Below, piece after piece: positions 16,265-26,003 of a stretch of DNA of 64,000 bases. Origin of the DNA: Mesobacillus jeotgali. GTDB lineage: Bacteria > Bacillota > Bacilli > Bacillales > Cytobacillaceae. Under the pieces are notes generated by a model. That model ran no database searches and was not told where the DNA came from. It saw only the letters and a list, made by a program, of their open reading frames with translations. The DNA is taken from the NCBI RefSeq assembly GCF_002874535.1, contig NZ_CP025025.1, forward strand, positions 556,001 through 620,000. The letters run 5' to 3'. Position numbers and translations under genes: made by a program. Every line of letters begins with the position of its first letter. Position 1 is the first letter of the stretch.

Positions 16265-17443
16265 ATGGGACTTACATATACTTCAGAAATTTCATTGCTT
16301 CCTCTGAAAGTGAGAAAAGATAAACGTTATTATATCGTCGAAGATGAAGCTACTGGTGATTTCTATGAAATGCCAGAGGTTTGTATTACTGCTATAGAGT
16401 TATTGAATAAAGCGATTCCCCTGAGGGAAATCGAAAAGTCCTTGAATGCCCGGTATCCGAATGAAGATATTGACGTCCTGGGATTTATTGACCAGCTCTT
16501 AGAACTTAATTTGGTTAAAGAAATTGATGGTATCCCTATCCAAAGAAGTTATGTGGATCATTTTAACTCTAGCAATACCTGGATTCCAGAATCTCTCGGC
16601 CGCTTCTTCTTCAACACTATCAGTTCAAAGTTTTACATCCTTTTACTCGTAGCAAGCACAGTATTAATTTTGTTTAATCCAAATCTATTCCCGCGCTATT
16701 CGGACCTATTTGCTTTTGATCTGATGTTCCAAAATGTCCTGGCCTTGCTTCTGATTAGCTTCTTCCTTGTAATCCTGCACGAATTCGGTCATGTGCTTGC
16801 CGTCCGATCCGAGGGCTTACCAGCAAAAATAGAAGTGGGGCACCGTCTGTTTTTTGTTGTTTTGGAGACGGATATGTCGCAGGTGTGGAAATTGCCCGCT
16901 GAAAAGCGAAATAAGCTGTTCCTTGCGGGGATGTATTTTGATATCGTGGTTCTTTTCCTTGCATTATCTGCCCAGCTCTTCATGACCGAAAATAGCCTAA
17001 CAATGGGTGTATCGAAGTTGGTGGTACTGAACACGTTTATCCGTCTGATCTATCAGGCAGCTGTGTTTATGAAGACGGATTTATATTATGTCATTGAAAA
17101 CACAACGGGCTGCTACAATCTGATGGAAAATGGGCGTAACTTCCTGTCAAAATGGCTGCCTTTTCTAAGAGTGCCAGAAACGGAAACGTTCGACGGGGAA
17201 GAGAAGTTCGTTCGCAGATATGCAGGGTTCTATCTTTCTGGTATCCTGCTCACCCTAATCATCACCGCCTACTACTACATCCCGCAAATAATCTTCGCGG
17301 TGAACGAAATTATGATGCCTGGATTTTATGAACCAATCACAAGCATCCGTTTTTGGGATTCGGTTGTCTTTTTGCTGCAATTAGTGTTAGTTTCGGGTTT
17401 ATTGCTATACTCATGGACAAAGAAATATCGTTTAAGCAGTTAA
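16265..17443 (+). CDS. Membrane M50-type zinc metalloprotease with PqqD-like N-terminal domain
   Basis: 392 residues. Residues about 15-95 look like a PqqD-type peptide-binding domain (YYIVEDEATGDFYEMPE, followed by helices ending in FIDQLLELNLV). Membrane segments follow. HEFGH at 172-176 is the site-2-protease zinc motif, and AGMYFDIVV (about 223-231) fits the third-ligand Asp. The plan resembles YydH, the M50 protease of the B. subtilis yydFGHIJ epipeptide operon. AGGAGG precedes ATG 16265. No radical-SAM enzyme or exporter is next to it. The likely substrate is the CWWC peptide upstream. Confidence 0.75.
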   Translation: MGLTYTSEISLLPLKVRKDKRYYIVEDEATGDFYEMPEVCITAIELLNKAIPLREIEKSLNARYPNEDIDVLGFIDQLLELNLVKEIDGIPIQRSYVDHFNSSNTWIPESLGRFFFNTISSKFYILLLVASTVLILFNPNLFPRYSDLFAFDLMFQNVLALLLISFFLVILHEFGHVLAVRSEGLPAKIEVGHRLFFVVLETDMSQVWKLPAEKRNKLFLAGMYFDIVVLFLALSAQLFMTENSLTMGVSKLVVLNTFIRLIYQAAVFMKTDLYYVIENTTGCYNLMENGRNFLSKWLPFLRVPETETFDGEEKFVRRYAGFYLSGILLTLIITAYYYIPQIIFAVNEIMMPGFYEPITSIRFWDSVVFLLQLVLVSGLLLYSWTKKYRLSS

Positions 17444-17469
17444 AAAGACAGCCGGGTGGCTGTCTTTTC
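17443..17469. terminator. Bidirectional terminator between convergent genes
   Basis: AAAAGACAGCC, loop GGGT, GGCTGTCTTTT: serves the M50 gene and the M20 peptidase gene on the other strand. Confidence 0.85.
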
Positions 17470-17478
17470 GTTTAAACT

Positions 17479-18531
17479 TTAATAAGTTTTAACGTAATCT
17501 ATTAAAATATCTTTATACTTTTCAAGTGATTCCAGCTCGACAAATTCGTCATCTCCGTGCCAGTTTGCCCCGCTTGGCCCGAACTCGATTGCCGGGATTC
17601 CATGTGCTGCGAAATACTGGGTGTCTGCTGCCCCGTGTTGGCCGAATAAGACTGCTTCACCAGCGACATGTTTTTCCAAAATAGGTTCCAGCTGTGTGAT
17701 GAATGGGTCATCCTTCTTTGTCGCCACAGGGATTCCTTTTAGGCTGACTGTAACTTTTCCATCTGAAATACCTTTGATTTGCTGGACAATCGTATCGGAA
17801 TCTTGTCCAGGTAGATAGCGAATATCAAGGGACATGACGCAATGATCAGGCACCTTGTTAAAAACCTCACCGCCCGAGATGATGGCAAGGTTAATAGATG
17901 GTGATTGGTAGAAATCGGAGCTTTCCTTTGTGAAAGGCAATTGAAGCAGCTTTTCATAAATTTGATAGGCTTTGACGATCGCATTTTCACCTTCCCAAGG
18001 CCTGCTGCCGTGAGCCGCCTTTCCGGTAACCTCGACTTCGATTCTCAAAACACCCTTTGCTTGCAGTGCGATTCCTAGCTGGGTCGGTTCAGAGGCAATC
18101 ACAAAGTCACCGCGATAGCCATTTTCCACAAGATAACCGGTACAATTCATCCCGCCAATCTCTTCGTCGGAAACAATCTGCAGCTGGATTTTCACTCCGA
18201 GTTTTTGATTCTGCAATTCTTTCATCGCAACCATCATCGCTGCAACTCCAGCTTTCATATCAGCTGCGCCCCTTGCGTAGATCCGGCCATCCTTTTCAAC
18301 GGGAACGAACTGCTCCTTTTTACCGCTGACCACATCAACATGTCCGTTGAATACTATGGTTTTATCTCCCGCGCCAATCTCACAGACGAGCATTTTATAT
18401 CCATTATTCTCAATCAAATTTGGCTTTAATTCATGCTCAATAAGCCATTGCTTGCAAAACTCTACTGCCTGATTGGCACCTTCCTTTGTGGAGCTGTCAA
18501 TCAGGATCAATTCCTTTAATAATTCCTTCAT
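17479..18531 (-). CDS. M20-family metallopeptidase (ArgE/DapE/ACY1 type)
   Basis: 350 residues. Metal-site motifs are in order: GHVDVV (about 63-68), GRIYARGAADMKAG (82-95) and SDEEIGG (120-126), with QHGAADTQYF and GPSGANWHGDDEF near the end. Family members hydrolyse N-acyl or peptide bonds of amino-acid derivatives using two zinc ions in the cytoplasm; the exact substrate (succinyl-diaminopimelate, acetylornithine or others) is unresolved. Ribosome site AAGGAG lies before the ATG at 18531. Confidence 0.88.
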   Translation of the reverse strand: MKELLKELILIDSSTKEGANQAVEFCKQWLIEHELKPNLIENNGYKMLVCEIGAGDKTIVFNGHVDVVSGKKEQFVPVEKDGRIYARGAADMKAGVAAMMVAMKELQNQKLGVKIQLQIVSDEEIGGMNCTGYLVENGYRGDFVIASEPTQLGIALQAKGVLRIEVEVTGKAAHGSRPWEGENAIVKAYQIYEKLLQLPFTKESSDFYQSPSINLAIISGGEVFNKVPDHCVMSLDIRYLPGQDSDTIVQQIKGISDGKVTVSLKGIPVATKKDDPFITQLEPILEKHVAGEAVLFGQHGAADTQYFAAHGIPAIEFGPSGANWHGDDEFVELESLEKYKDILIDYVKTY

Positions 18532-18849
18532 TGTTCAAACACTCCTTGAAAAAGGTTATACAGTACAATACCACTGGCAGTGGAGTTCAATCGTTAATGT
18601 AAATAGTACCAATTTACTTAGAATAATTCCTTAATTATTTTTGAGAAATCACTAATTTGTTGCTAGTCCATTCGAATCAAATTTAGAGACTCGAAGAAAA
18701 TTTCCCAATATATAACTTTATTAAAATAGTTTTATTTACACTTACATTTGAGGTGAAAACAGGAAGAATGATGCAGTTTCTTTTTAAAATTAAGGTTTTC
18801 AGGCAAAAAAAGGCTAATTTTATAGATAAATATTACTATATTTTAAAAA

Positions 18850-18878
18850 TTTACAATATTTTAAAACCTTGCTACAAT
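18850..18878 (+). promoter_or_regulatory. Sigma-A-like promoter of the InhA-like protease gene
   Basis: TTTACA (18850-18855), 17-bp spacer, TACAAT (18873-18878). It lies 64 bp before the TTG start. The rest of the AT-rich gap 18532-18849 shows no gene I can support. Confidence 0.65.
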
Positions 18879-18942
18879 TCGAATCAGAGTCTTCAGAAAA
18901 TATGGAAATTCGAATCTAGGAAAATAGCAGGGGGTTATTTTT

Positions 18943-21330
18943 TTGAAGAAGAAGAGTTCGTTAAAGGTTCTTTCTAGCGTGGCGGCAAGTGCTGTCTTCG
19001 CTTCAACTTTATTTGCGGGATCATTTGCTGGACCAACTGCAGCTCCTAAGAGTGTGGCAGCTGCGACAGCTCCTGTATCTGCACCGATAGACTTGAACAT
19101 TGTTGACCAGGATCGCCTGGCCAAAGCATTGCAGGAGCGCGGCCTGATTGCAAAAGGTGCTTCACAGGAAGAAGTCAACAAAGCGGTAACAGACTATATA
19201 AAGAAGAAGCAGGGCGCTAAAGCAGGCAAGACAGACAAGCACACTGCTGAAGATGAAATGGCCAAGAAGTCCAAGGACTTTTTGACAAAGCAAAAAGACA
19301 AGCTGACGAAGCAGCTTGACAAAGGGCATGAAAATTTTAAAAAGGGCAAGCCGACAGGTTATGCGAAAGTGGATTCTGCAAAGCAGGCTCCATACAATGG
19401 TGAAGTCAGAGAGGACAAGGTACTTGTTCTCTTAGCGGAATTCGCAGACTTCAAGCACAATAACATTGAGCAAGAAGAAGGCTATATGTACTCCGATGAC
19501 TTCAGCCGTGAGCATTATGAAAAAATGCTGTTCGGTGACGAAGAGTTCACTTTGTTCAATGGTGAAAAAGTACAGACGTTCAAGCAATATTATGAAGAGC
19601 AATCTGGCGGAAGCTACACTGTAGATGGACATGTAACTGACTGGGTTACGGTACCTGGCAATGCTGCTGACTATGGTGATGACAATCCAGAAGGCGGACA
19701 TGATAATTTAAATCCAAAGGGTCCCCGTGACTTCGTTAAAGATGCATTAGCAGCTGCAGTAGCTAATGGCACAGATCTTTCTGAATTTGACCAATTCGAT
19801 TTATATGACCTTGATGGCGACGGCAACCAAAACGAGCCGGATGGCCTTGTTGACCACTTGATGGTTCTTCATGCTGGTGTCGGCCAGGAAGCTGGTGGCG
19901 GCAAGCTTGGTGACGATGCAATCTGGTCACACCGCTGGGTATTGAATGGTGTGTATAAGGTTCCTGGAACAGAAGGAAAAGCGCAAGTTCCTTATTGGGG
20001 CGGATCAATGGCTGCATACGATTACACAATCGAGCCTGAAGATGGCGCAGTTGGTGTATTCGCACACGAATTCGGCCATGACTTAGGTCTTCCAGATGAG
20101 TACGACACACAGTACACTGGACAAGGCGAGCCGGTAGCTTCTTGGTCCATCATGTCAGGCGGAAGCTGGAATGGAGCAGTAGCAGGTACAGAACCGACAA
20201 GCTTCTCTCCACAGAACAAGGAGTACTTCCAAAAGATCATGGGCGGCAACTGGGCTAACATTACGGAAGTAAACTATGAAGATATTGATGCAAATGGATT
20301 GACTGCGGTAATCGATCAGAGCGTAACTAAGTCAAAGAATAACGGCATCGTAAAAGTAAACCTTCCGAAGAAGAAGGTTCAGGGGATCAAGCCAGCATTC
20401 GGCGAGAAGTACTACTACAGCACAAAAGGTGATGACCTTCATACTGCTTTAGAAACACCTGTATTTGATCTTACAAATGCAACGAATGCAACTTTCGATT
20501 ATAAAGCATGGTACGAAGTAGAATTTGATTATGACTATGTATTTGTAAATGCGGTAACTGAAGACGGCACAGAAGTTGAGTTGGATGTAATCGGTGATGA
20601 AAACACTGCTGGCGGCATGGAAACAACTCAAGGACAGTGGGAAGACAAGTCTTATGACCTAAGCCAGTTCGCAGGCCAGAAAGTGAAATTAACTTTTGAT
20701 TATGTAACTGATGGAGGACTTGCTCCTGAAGGTTTCGCAATGGATAACCTGAGCCTGACTGTTGATGGCGCAGTTGCTTTCTCTGACGATGCAGAAGGCA
20801 CTCAGCAAGTGACTCTTAATGGCTTTATCTCTTCAAACGGTTTGTTTGATAAAGACCACTACTACTATCTTGAGTGGAGAAACTACGCTGGCGCTGACAA
20901 AGGCTTAATTGAAGGCCGCGGCGTTAAGTACAACACTGGTTTGGTTGTTTGGTACGGTGACGACAGCTTCACAGACAACTGGGTTGGCGTTCACCCGGGC
21001 GAAGGCTTCATCGGGGTTGTTGACTCACATCCAGAAGCAATCGTCGGCACGCTTAATGGACAGGATTCTGTAAAGAGCAGCACACGCTACCAAATCTCTG
21101 ACGCAGCATTCTCACTTGATAAGGCACCTGAATGGTATGTAGATTCTCCTTCACGCGGAATCTTTGACTACGAAGGACTTCCAGGTGTGACAACGTTTGA
21201 TGACTCTAATAAGTACATCAACGAACTTATCCCGGATGCAGGCAAAAAGCTGCCTAACTACGGATTGAAGTTCCAGGTCATCGGCGAAGCGAAAGATAAC
21301 TCTGCTGGTGCAGTTTGGATCCATAAATAA
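18943..21330 (+). CDS. Immune inhibitor A-like M6 metalloprotease, secreted
   Basis: 795 residues. A signal peptide (about 1-40) is followed by a lysine-rich propeptide region (about 45-130), then the catalytic domain with [14 protein letters not shown] (His375), the extended zincin motif of InhA/M6 proteases, and [10 protein letters not shown] jelly-roll-like region with many aromatic residues follows ([13 protein letters not shown]). InhA proteases degrade host antimicrobial and matrix proteins and are often growth-phase regulated. TTG 18943 is preceded by AGCAGGGGG. The gene is more GC-rich and its codon use more biased than its flanks, consistent with high expression. Confidence 0.92.
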   Translation: MKKKSSLKVLSSVAASAVFASTLFAGSFAGPTAAPKSVAAATAPVSAPIDLNIVDQDRLAKALQERGLIAKGASQEEVNKAVTDYIKKKQGAKAGKTDKHTAEDEMAKKSKDFLTKQKDKLTKQLDKGHENFKKGKPTGYAKVDSAKQAPYNGEVREDKVLVLLAEFADFKHNNIEQEEGYMYSDDFSREHYEKMLFGDEEFTLFNGEKVQTFKQYYEEQSGGSYTVDGHVTDWVTVPGNAADYGDDNPEGGHDNLNPKGPRDFVKDALAAAVANGTDLSEFDQFDLYDLDGDGNQNEPDGLVDHLMVLHAGVGQEAGGGKLGDDAIWSHRWVLNGVYKVPGTEGKAQVPYWGGSMAAYDYTIEPEDGAVGVFAHEFGHDLGLPDEYDTQYTGQGEPVASWSIMSGGSWNGAVAGTEPTSFSPQNKEYFQKIMGGNWANITEVNYEDIDANGLTAVIDQSVTKSKNNGIVKVNLPKKKVQGIKPAFGEKYYYSTKGDDLHTALETPVFDLTNATNATFDYKAWYEVEFDYDYVFVNAVTEDGTEVELDVIGDENTAGGMETTQGQWEDKSYDLSQFAGQKVKLTFDYVTDGGLAPEGFAMDNLSLTVDGAVAFSDDAEGTQQVTLNGFISSNGLFDKDHYYYLEWRNYAGADKGLIEGRGVKYNTGLVVWYGDDSFTDNWVGVHPGEGFIGVVDSHPEAIVGTLNGQDSVKSSTRYQISDAAFSLDKAPEWYVDSPSRGIFDYEGLPGVTTFDDSNKYINELIPDAGKKLPNYGLKFQVIGEAKDNSAGAVWIHK

Positions 21331-21341
21331 GGAAGAGTTTA

Positions 21342-21377
21342 AGACATCGGGCGATTTCTCGCTCGATGTTTTTTTGT
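21342..21377 (+). terminator. Terminator after InhA-like protease
   Basis: ACATCGGGCGA and TCGCTCGATGT pair with one mismatch, followed by seven Ts. Confidence 0.85.
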
Positions 21378-21490
21378 GAAGTGTGAGGACAGCGCGGAGG
21401 TATAGCTCGTCTTTTTGTGAAGTGTGCAGACATTTTGGATTTATCGCTTGTCTTTTTGTTAATTGGTAAAAATCAGTGTTTTTTTCCAAG

Positions 21491-21613
21491 TCGCCAATAA
21501 AATCGGATTTTCGCCAATATATTAAAATTATCGCCAATAAAGCTGTGAAAATCGCGAATAAAATTGAATTTTCGCCAATAAAGTTGTGAAAACCGCCAAT
21601 AAAACGGATTCAG
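21491..21613 (+). repeat. Six-unit degenerate 20/21-bp intergenic repeat (TCGCCAATAAA type)
   Basis: Six consecutive units start with YCGCSAATAWA: at 21491, 21511, 21531, 21552, 21572 and 21593. Unit lengths are 20, 20, 21, 20 and 21 bp, that is, two helical turns each. The 11-base head is conserved while the 9-10 base tail varies (AT-rich). The array ends about 105 bp before yfmL. The stretch 21378-21490 holds two loose copies of TTTTTGTGAAGTGTG and no gene. Confidence 0.75.
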
Positions 21614-21718
21614 GCAAAAAACAAAAAGTGCAAAGCTCCAATTTTCCGGGGAATACTGGACTTATAATCGTGTTTTAGCTAGTATCAATACTAGAATGTT
21701 TAACTGAAGGAGAAAATC

Positions 21719-22861
21719 ATGTCAGAAACTCAACCAATTATTGCTCAACTACAACCATTCCTGCAGCAGGCCTGGGAGAAGGCCGGATTCGAGACGATGA
21801 CTTCTGTCCAGACGACAGCGATTCCATTAATAATAGAAGGAAAGGATGTCGTCGCAGAATCACCGACTGGTACTGGTAAAACTTTGGCGTACCTGCTTCC
21901 TGTTTTAAATAAAATCGACGCTAAGATGCAGAATACACAGGCTGTCATCCTCGCTTCATCGCAGGAGCTTGTCATGCAGATCCTGTCTGAAATCCAGAAA
22001 TGGGGAGAAGGCAGTGGAATCAAATCGGCAAGCCTGATCGGCGGTGCGAACCTGAAGCGCCAGATCGACAAACTGAAAAAGAGCCCGCATATCATCGTCG
22101 GAACTCCCGGCAGAACAAATGAACTAATCAAGCAGAAAAAGCTGAAAATGCACAAAGTCCATACAGTCGTCCTGGATGAAGGCGATCAGCTTTTAACACC
22201 GGAGCATAATGAAACGGTAAAAAGTATTGTAAAGTCAACACTTGCTGATCAAAGACAGCTACTATTATTTTCAGCAACTCTTCCAGAGACAGTTGAAAAA
22301 TCAATCAAGAGATTGGCGAAAGATCCAGAGATGATCAATGTGAAAAAGGACGAAACAATCGATGCTGCAAAAGTAGAACATATTTACTTTCTCAGCGAGC
22401 AGCGTGACAAAATCAAAGTCCTTGAGAAAATTGCCCGCCTTGATGGAACGAAGTCACTTGTTTTCATCAAGGATATCGCGAACCTAACCATTGCTGCTGA
22501 AAAGCTGAAGTTCAAGGACATCCACGTCGGCCAGCTGCACAGTGATTTGGACAAGCAGGACCGTCAGCGTTATTTGAACAAGTTCCGGGACGGCAATGGC
22601 GAAATGCTGCTTGTCACCGATATCGCAGCGCGTGGATTGGACATTAAAGGTGTCACTCATGTTGTCCACTATGATTTCCCGAGAGAACAGGACCAATACG
22701 TCCACCGCTCCGGACGCACAGGCCGTTTTGGCGCGGAGGGAACCGTCATCTCGGTCGTCAACGAACGTGAAGAACGGGATTTGAAAAGGTTCTGCAAGGC
22801 ACTTAATATTACACCGGTGCAAAAAGAATTTTACGGTGGTAAAATTGTTGACCCAGAATAA
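21719..22861 (+). CDS. yfmL: DEAD-box RNA helicase YfmL
   Basis: 380 residues with all core motifs: Q-motif region TSVQTTAIP, Walker A SPTGTGKT, GTPGR, a Walker B variant VVLDEGDQ (DEGD instead of DEAD), SAT, and the C-terminal ARGLDI and HRSGRTGRFG. Length and sequence pattern match B. subtilis YfmL, a helicase linked to ribosome assembly and cold growth. There is no long basic C-terminal tail. GGAGAA before the ATG serves as ribosome site. Single gene with its own terminator. Confidence 0.9.
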   Translation: MSETQPIIAQLQPFLQQAWEKAGFETMTSVQTTAIPLIIEGKDVVAESPTGTGKTLAYLLPVLNKIDAKMQNTQAVILASSQELVMQILSEIQKWGEGSGIKSASLIGGANLKRQIDKLKKSPHIIVGTPGRTNELIKQKKLKMHKVHTVVLDEGDQLLTPEHNETVKSIVKSTLADQRQLLLFSATLPETVEKSIKRLAKDPEMINVKKDETIDAAKVEHIYFLSEQRDKIKVLEKIARLDGTKSLVFIKDIANLTIAAEKLKFKDIHVGQLHSDLDKQDRQRYLNKFRDGNGEMLLVTDIAARGLDIKGVTHVVHYDFPREQDQYVHRSGRTGRFGAEGTVISVVNEREERDLKRFCKALNITPVQKEFYGGKIVDPE

Positions 22862-22869
22862 TTATTTTG

Positions 22870-22900
22870 AAGCTATAGGACTTTTTCCTATAGCTTTTTT
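22870..22900 (+). terminator. Terminator after yfmL
   Basis: AAGCTATAGGA and TCCTATAGCTT form a perfect 11-bp stem with a T-tail. Confidence 0.92.
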
Positions 22901-23023
22901 ACTGCATTTAAAGGTTATTTCGGAAAAGAATCAGAATATATATTCCGTAGATTATTTTTGAAGGCTCTTTTAAAGCAGTTGAAATCAACAACTGAAATGC
23001 CTTTTTGAAAGGAATTGTTGAAC

Positions 23024-24511
23024 TTGAAAAATCCACGTCTAAATACATTGATGGAAGAATGGCTTCCGGAAGCAACGATTGATGAGATGCAGGCAAAAAT
23101 GGAGAAGGGCGAGCTGTCTTCTCATGATCTTGTCCTGATGTACCAGGCCCGCATCGCGAAATTTGACCAAACAATTAATTCTGTACTTGAATTGAACCCT
23201 GATGCTCTTCACATCGCGGCTGCACTGGATGCTGAACGAAAACAGAATGGTCCAAGAGGACCGCTTCATGGTATTCCGGTCCTGGTAAAAGATAATATTG
23301 ATACAAACGATAAAATGCATACCAGTGCTGGATCGCTCGCATTGAAAGACTCTTTTGCCCAGAAGGATTCTTTTGTCGCTGCCAGACTCAGGGAAGCAGG
23401 CGCTGTCATTCTTGGCAAAACGAATATGACAGAGTGGGCAAATTTCATGGCAAATAACATGAAGAGCGGCTACAGCTCGCGCGGTGGTCAGGTACTGAAT
23501 TCGTACGGTCCCGGTAAGTTTGACGTTGGCGGCTCAAGTGCTGGTTCCGGGGCAGCAATTGCTGCAAACTTGGCTGCCGTTGCGGTCGGCACGGAAACGG
23601 ATGGCTCGATTTTAAATCCAGCATCACAAAATTCACTGGTTGGCATCAAGCCGACTGTTGGCCTTGTCAGCCGCAGCGGCATCATCCCGATTGCCCACAC
23701 TCAGGATACGGCAGGCCCGATTGCAAGAACAGTCAAGGACGCGGTTTATCTTTTAGAAGCAATTGTCGGACAGGATCCGCAAGACCCGGCAACGATGGTA
23801 AGTCTGCCTGAATTTAGGCAAGATACCTTGTTTGATGATCAAGCACTAAAAGGAGCGAAAATTGCTGTAGCCCGGGAAGTTTATATTGGCAAATGGACTC
23901 AGGAACAGGAGCAAATTTTTCAAAAAGCGGTTGAAAAATTGGAAGAGCTAGGCGCGGAGGTAGTTGAAGCAGCAATCCCGGCGGCGAAGGCGACCTGGGG
24001 ATATAAGGTTCTGAGCTATGAATTCAAAGCAGACCTGAATGCGTATTTAAACGGACTCTCACCGAATGTTCCGGTCAGGACGCTTTCTGATGTGATTGCT
24101 TTCAATAATGAGCATGGGGAGAAAATGCTGAAGTACGGCCAGGAAGTGCTGTTGGAATCGGAAGTGACAAGCGGCACCCTGACTGAAGCTGAATACCTCG
24201 AAGAACTGGAATACAACCTTTACATGGCACGGGAGCAGGGAATTGACTATGCATTGAAGGAGTACGGTGCGGATGCGGTGCTTTTCCCGATGGATGGTTC
24301 TACGATTGGCTCAAAGGCAGGTTACCCGTCTGTTACAGTTCCAACTGCTTTTACTGATGAAGGCGAGCCAGTCGGTATCACTTTCACAGGTACTGCCTTC
24401 AGCGAACCGTTGCTGATCAGGCTAGCCTATGCATTCGAGCAGGCAACCAAGGTGCGTCGAGCGCCTGAACTTAGAATAAACGCCGGGGAAAAAATCCATA
24501 CTACTTCATGA
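23024..24511 (+). CDS. Amidase-signature family hydrolase
   Basis: About 495 residues. The amidase-signature catalytic triad is visible: Lys in PVLVKDNIDT, the cis-Ser in TETDGSI and the nucleophile Ser in GGSSAGSGAA. It is not part of a gatCAB cluster, so it is probably a stand-alone hydrolase of amides rather than a Glu-tRNA amidotransferase subunit. TTG 23024 is preferred, 9 bases after AAAGGAA; in-frame TTGs at 23015 and 23018 are too close to that site. A 44-residue gene follows 24 bp downstream. Confidence 0.85.
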   Translation: MKNPRLNTLMEEWLPEATIDEMQAKMEKGELSSHDLVLMYQARIAKFDQTINSVLELNPDALHIAAALDAERKQNGPRGPLHGIPVLVKDNIDTNDKMHTSAGSLALKDSFAQKDSFVAARLREAGAVILGKTNMTEWANFMANNMKSGYSSRGGQVLNSYGPGKFDVGGSSAGSGAAIAANLAAVAVGTETDGSILNPASQNSLVGIKPTVGLVSRSGIIPIAHTQDTAGPIARTVKDAVYLLEAIVGQDPQDPATMVSLPEFRQDTLFDDQALKGAKIAVAREVYIGKWTQEQEQIFQKAVEKLEELGAEVVEAAIPAAKATWGYKVLSYEFKADLNAYLNGLSPNVPVRTLSDVIAFNNEHGEKMLKYGQEVLLESEVTSGTLTEAEYLEELEYNLYMAREQGIDYALKEYGADAVLFPMDGSTIGSKAGYPSVTVPTAFTDEGEPVGITFTGTAFSEPLLIRLAYAFEQATKVRRAPELRINAGEKIHTTS

Positions 24512-24535
24512 ATCCATCAAAAGGAGCGAGGCAGC

Positions 24536-24670
24536 ATGGGTAAACAAAAGCTCGGCAACGGAAACGCCCAGCGCAACAACAACAAGAAAAAAGGCAACAA
24601 CACACCCGAAGAGCTAGTCGAATTCACAACCGGCCAGAAAGAAAAGAAATTCAACAATCCAATTGATTAA
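24536..24670 (+). CDS. Small basic Asn/Lys-rich protein
   Basis: 44 residues beginning MGKQKLGNGNAQRNNNKKKG and ending FNNPID. It has a strong AAAAGGAGCGAGG site and lies between the amidase gene and a strong terminator, so it is probably cotranscribed with the amidase. The Asn/Lys/Gly-rich composition is reminiscent of small acid-soluble spore proteins, but no specific Ssp family is recognised. Confidence 0.7.
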   Translation: MGKQKLGNGNAQRNNNKKKGNNTPEELVEFTTGQKEKKFNNPID

Positions 24671-24679
24671 ACCACAGCA

Positions 24680-24715
24680 AAGTGCCCTGGCGATTCTTCG
24701 CCAGGGCACTTTTTA
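24680..24715. terminator. Strong bidirectional-looking terminator
   Basis: AAGTGCCCTGGCGA, loop TTCT, TCGCCAGGGCACTTTTT: a perfect 14-bp stem. Confidence 0.95.
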
Positions 24716-24802
24716 CATTAAAAAACTTGAATTATTAAGCACATCATATAAAAAACCTTATAAAACAATATTAGAAAGGCGGAAAACAAACCTAGAACGA
24801 GG

Positions 24803-24929
24803 CCTTTCAAGATTTTATTGGCGAAAATATAAATAATTTGAACACATTTGAAGTTATTTCGACCACATTTCGAAATATATTGGCGGATTTTTGATTTTTT
24901 CGACCACATTCAAGAATTAATCGACCAAC
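24803..24929 (-). repeat. Degenerate 20/21-bp repeat array (minus-strand orientation)
   Basis: Read on the minus strand, about six units of 20-21 bp follow one another, with heads of two kinds: TGGTCGAWWWA and YCGCCAATAWA. The second head is the same as in the array at 21491. It lies between convergent genes; the region 24716-24958 has no supportable gene. Confidence 0.65.
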
Positions 24930-24958
24930 TGCTAAATTAACAGGTTTCTACCAGCTAA

Positions 24959-25825
24959 TCAATGCCCGCCGCTTTTATCAAAATTGCTTCCCGAAACGTC
25001 GGCTACATTCTCAATCGCGACCAACGCGTTTGGATCGATATCATCGACCACTGAGCGGAGGGTGGATAACTCGATCCGGCTGACGATGGTGTAAATGATT
25101 TTTTTCGGCTCGTTTGAAAAAACGCCCTGGCCCTGGATGTAGGTCATCCCGCGGCCTAACTGCTTGAGCAGTGCTTCGGCGATTTCCTCAGGGACGTCGG
25201 AAATGATCGTGACTGATTTGAGCTCTTCCATCCCTTCGACGACGACGTCAATCATCTTGAAGGCGATGAAATAGGTGATAATCGAGTACATCGCCGTCTC
25301 CCAGCTGAACACGAGCAAAGCTGCCAAAATGAAGATGAACAGGTTCATGACCATGACAATCTGCCCGACAGAAATGGTACGCTTTTTACTGACAAGGATG
25401 GCGATGATTTCGGTCCCGTCCAGTGCGCCACCTGCCCGGATGACCAAGCCGACACCTGTGCCAAGGATAACCGCTCCGATGATCGTTGCTAAAAATAAAT
25501 CATCCGTCACCGGTTCAAAGTGGTGTAAATAAGCAGTTGCTCCGGATAAAATAATGACTCCATATAAGGTGCGAAGCGTGAATTTCAAGCCCATCCTCTT
25601 ATACCCGATATACAGGAAAGGAAGGTTGAACAAAATCAGGTAAATACTCATCGAGATGTTTGTCAGTTCTGCTGCGATAATCGAAAGGCCGATGACCCCT
25701 CCATCAAGGATCGCGTTAGGAACAAGGAACATATCAAGCCCAAAAGCAGCGATAATTGCCCCGATTGTAATCGTCACAAGCTGTGTAACCTCTTTGATCA
25801 CTCTTTTTTTCTTTGTTGCTGCCAC
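24959..25825 (-). CDS. YitT-family membrane protein (DUF161 + DUF2179)
   Basis: 288 residues: five membrane segments in the first 200 residues, with FGLDMFLVPNAILDGGVIGL and RAGGALDGTEIIA typical of the YitT family, then a soluble C-terminal DUF2179 domain (about 205-288; GMTYIQGQGVFSNEPKKIIY). Function is unknown; B. subtilis has several paralogues. The start is GTG at 25825 with AAAAGGG upstream. Confidence 0.88.
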   Translation of the reverse strand: MAATKKKRVIKEVTQLVTITIGAIIAAFGLDMFLVPNAILDGGVIGLSIIAAELTNISMSIYLILFNLPFLYIGYKRMGLKFTLRTLYGVIILSGATAYLHHFEPVTDDLFLATIIGAVILGTGVGLVIRAGGALDGTEIIAILVSKKRTISVGQIVMVMNLFIFILAALLVFSWETAMYSIITYFIAFKMIDVVVEGMEELKSVTIISDVPEEIAEALLKQLGRGMTYIQGQGVFSNEPKKIIYTIVSRIELSTLRSVVDDIDPNALVAIENVADVSGSNFDKSGGH

Positions 25826-26003
25826 TAAATATCAAACCCTTTTCTATTAAAATAACTTCTATGAATTAGTAATGTATGTACTATACTTATTGTATCAAAC
25901 TTAAAGTTTATCTGGTATTTTTGCATTATATATCCATGATTAGTAAAAGCGGTATTTGGGGTATTGAGAAGGGGAAGTTAATTGAAACTACGGAGGGGCT
26001 ATT

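Noticed and set aside
18753-18977. 74-codon frame before the InhA-like gene
   Set aside because: No ribosome site, spans the promoter and runs into the protease gene in another frame.
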